Shown one piece after another: positions 61,394 to 64,000 of a stretch of 64,000 nt of DNA. The position numbers and the translations under genes are program-made. This DNA comes from Dipteris shenzhenensis (taxonomy: Eukaryota > Polypodiophyta > Polypodiopsida > Gleicheniales). Positions within the stretch are counted from its first letter, which is position 1, and each line of letters opens with the position of its first letter. Below the pieces are notes generated by a model. That model worked only from the letters and a program-made list of their open reading frames with translations, made no database searches and had not been told where the DNA came from. Where the stretch lies: NCBI GenBank assembly GCA_047967505.1, contig CM106538.1. One strand, 5' to 3'.

Positions 61394-64000
61394 AGTTTAG
61401 GGTTCTCAAGGCTATTTCTTAGGGCCTGATAAGAGATTGGCACCACTGCCATTCTCCTTTGTACAAATGTTTACCCTACTATTCCAGGAGGGGTTCCAAT
61501 CATCATAGGAGAGTGGTGTCCTAATCCATTCCACATGTGAGTTTGATGATCTCAGAGATTGAAACAATTCCATATGATCTCTACACAGCGGAGACAGTGA
61601 TCACTATATAGAAGAATGCACATGTGAGTTTAGGATTCCTTGTCCATGTTTTCAGGTCATGGTATGAGATTGGCACCACTACCATTCTCCACTAGTGGCA
61701 TTCTCCATAGAGATTGACAAAATTCCATATGATCTCTACACAGTGGAGACAGTGATCACTACATCGAAGAATGCACATGTGAGATTAGGATTGCTTGTGC
61801 ATGTTTTCAGGTCATGGAATGAGATTGGCACCATTACCATTCTCCACTGGTGGCATTCTCCACAGAGATTGACACAATTCTATATGATCTGTACACAGCG
61901 GAGACAGTGATCACTACATAGAGGAATGCACATGTGAGTTTAGGATTCCTTGTGCATGTTGTCAGGTCATGGTATGAGATTGGCACCACTGCCATTCTCA
62001 ACTGGTGGCATTCTCCATAGAGATTTACACAAATCCATATGATCTCTGCACATGTGAGTTTAGGCTTCTCAATGCCATTTCTTAGGGCCTAATAAGAGAT
62101 TGGCACCACTGCCATTCTCCACTTGTACAAATGTTTACCCTACCATTCTGAGAGGTATTCCAATGATCATAGGAGAGTGGTGTCCTATTCCATTCCACAT
62201 GTGAGTTTGATGATCTCAGTGTCATTATGTAGTTGCCAACATGAGATTGGCATCACTGCCATTCTCCGCTAGTGGTAATCTAGACAAACTACACCTATAG
62301 ATTGACATTCCACTAATTTTATTGGCTGCAGTAGGATAATGGCAAAAGTGCCAATGCACATGTGAGTTTAGGATTCCTTGTGCATGTTTTTAGGTCATGG
62401 TATAAGATTGGCACCACCGCCATTCTCCATTGGTGGCATTCTCCACAGAGATTGACACAATTCCATATGATCTCTCCATAGCGGAGACAGTGATCACTAC
62501 ATAGAAGAATGCACATGTGAGTTTTGGCTTCTCAATGCCATTTCTTAGGGCCTAATAAGAGATTGGCACCACTGCCATTCTCCACTTGTACAAATGTTTA
62601 CCCTACTATTCTAGGAGGGGTCTTCCAGTGATCATAGGAGAGTGGTGTCCGATTCCATTCCACACTAGTGGTAGTCTAGACAGCATGAGATTGGCAAGCA
62701 TGAGATTGGCATCACTGCCATTCTCCGCTAGTGGGAATCTAGACAAACTGAACCTATAGATTGACATTCCACTAATTTTATTGGCTGCAGTAGGATAATG
62801 GAAAAAGCGCCAATGCACATGTGAGTTTAGGATTCGTTGTGCATGTTTTCAGGTCATGTTATGAGATTGGCACCACTGCCATTCTCCACTGGTGGCATTC
62901 TCCACAGAGATTGACACAATTCCATATGATCTCTACTCAGTGGAGACAGTGATCACTACATAGAAGAATGCACATGTGAGTTTCGGCTTCTCAATGCCAT
63001 TTCTTAGGGCCTAATAAGAGATTGGCACCACTGCCATTCTCCACTTGTACAAATGTTTACCCTACTATTCTAGGATGGGTATTCCAGTCATCATAGGAGA
63101 GTGGTGTCCGATCCCAATCCAAACGTGAGTTTGATGATCACAATGTCATCATATAGTTGCCATCATGAGATTGGCATCACTGCCATTCCCCACTAGTGGT
63201 AGTCCAAACAAACTAAACCTATAGATTGACATTCCAGGGCCTAATAAGAGATTGACACAATTATATCTGATCTCTACATCGCGTAGACAGTGATCACTAC
63301 ATAGAATAATGCACATGTGAGTTTAGGATTCTCAATGCCATTTCTTAGGGCAAGCATGAGATTGGCATCATTGCAATTCTCCGCTAGTGGTAATCTAGAC
63401 AAACTAAACCTATAGATTGACATTCCACTAATTTTATTGGCTGCAGTAGGATAATGGCAAAAGTACCAATGCACATGTGAGTTTAGGATTCCTTGTGCAT
63501 GTTTTCAGGTCATGGTATGAGATTGGCATTCTCCACAGATATTGACACAAATCCATATGATCCCTACAAAGTGGAGACAGTGATCACTACATAGAAGAAT
63601 GCACATGTGAGTTTAGGCTTCCCAATGCCATTTATTAGGGCCTAATGAGAGATTGGCACCACTGCCATTCTCCACTTGTACAAATGTTTACCCTACTATT
63701 CTAGGAGGGGTATTCTAGTGATCATAGGAGAGTGGTGTCCGATTCCAATCCAAATGTGAGTTTGATGATCTCAATGTCATTATATAGTTGCCAGCATGAG
63801 ATTGGCATCACTGCCATTCCCCACTAGTGGTAGTCTAGATAATCTAAACCTATAGATTGACATTCCAGGGCCTAATAAGAGATTGACACAATTGCATATG
63901 ATCTCTACACGGTGGAGACAGTGATCACTACATAGAGGAATGCACATGTGAGCTTAGGATTCTCAATGCCATTTCTTAGTGCAAGCATGAGATTTGCATC
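61394..64000 (+). repeat. Giant satellite, block R9 (plus orientation)
   Basis: It resumes exactly where 55947 stopped, after the AGTTT duplication. It matches 13.19-15.3 kb in order and is the reverse complement of much of 31.4-34.8 kb. A local 15-bp duplication (GCATGAGATTGGCAA/T, 62686-62715) is private to this copy. The window ends within the array. Confidence 0.94.

Overview
This window reads as nuclear DNA of a land plant with a large, repeat-dominated genome. The evidence is Ty1/copia polyproteins of plant type, tRNA-iMet primer sites, an intron with ordinary GT..AG borders, long microsatellites, plant-like telomeric motifs inside one LTR, and almost no host genes. The species cannot be fixed from sequence alone; a non-seed plant such as a fern is only a guess. 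No bacterial operons, CRISPR arrays, rRNA or tRNA genes were seen.

Layout. 1-1.09 kb is non-coding with a 244-bp direct duplication. 1.09-5.35 kb is a tandem array of about five 650-800 bp fold-back units. Each has long inverted arms, a microsatellite-rich loop and nested GC-rich palindromes; worn relatives and a perfect 37-bp hairpin follow up to 6.09 kb. 6.1-8.37 kb shows no convincing gene. 8.37-10.97 kb (minus strand) holds the only host-like gene, a multi-exon unrecognised protein with an in-frame stop and probable frameshifts.

From about 11.2 kb to the end, the window is one giant complex satellite. It is built from three monomer classes of about 149, 155 and 162 bp that all begin GTGAGTTT and share a GGCAYCACTGCCATTCTCC-like core. 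The monomers form multi-kilobase higher-order blocks repeated within the window, partly inverted: minus orientation at 23.6-24.8, 29.4-30.3 and 31.4-35.6 kb, plus orientation elsewhere.

Mobile elements interrupt the satellite. They are a truncated copia with a 257-bp LTR (19.6-23.6 kb, minus), two truncated relatives of a short-LTR copia (24.8-29.4 and 43.6-45.6 kb), a gypsy reverse transcriptase scrap (30.3-30.9 kb), a complete gag-only LTR element (36.5-39.15 kb), a 246-bp MITE (46.9-47.1 kb) with its empty site preserved in a paralogous block, and a complete, young copia with one 1452-aa polyprotein (55.9-61.4 kb).

The clean elements (gag-only, MITE, young copia) have exact target-site duplications in satellite sequence, so they inserted after the array formed. 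The older copia pieces instead run straight into satellite at one end. This suggests the array was rearranged after they inserted. The gag-only element has no pol of its own and must depend on another element's enzymes.
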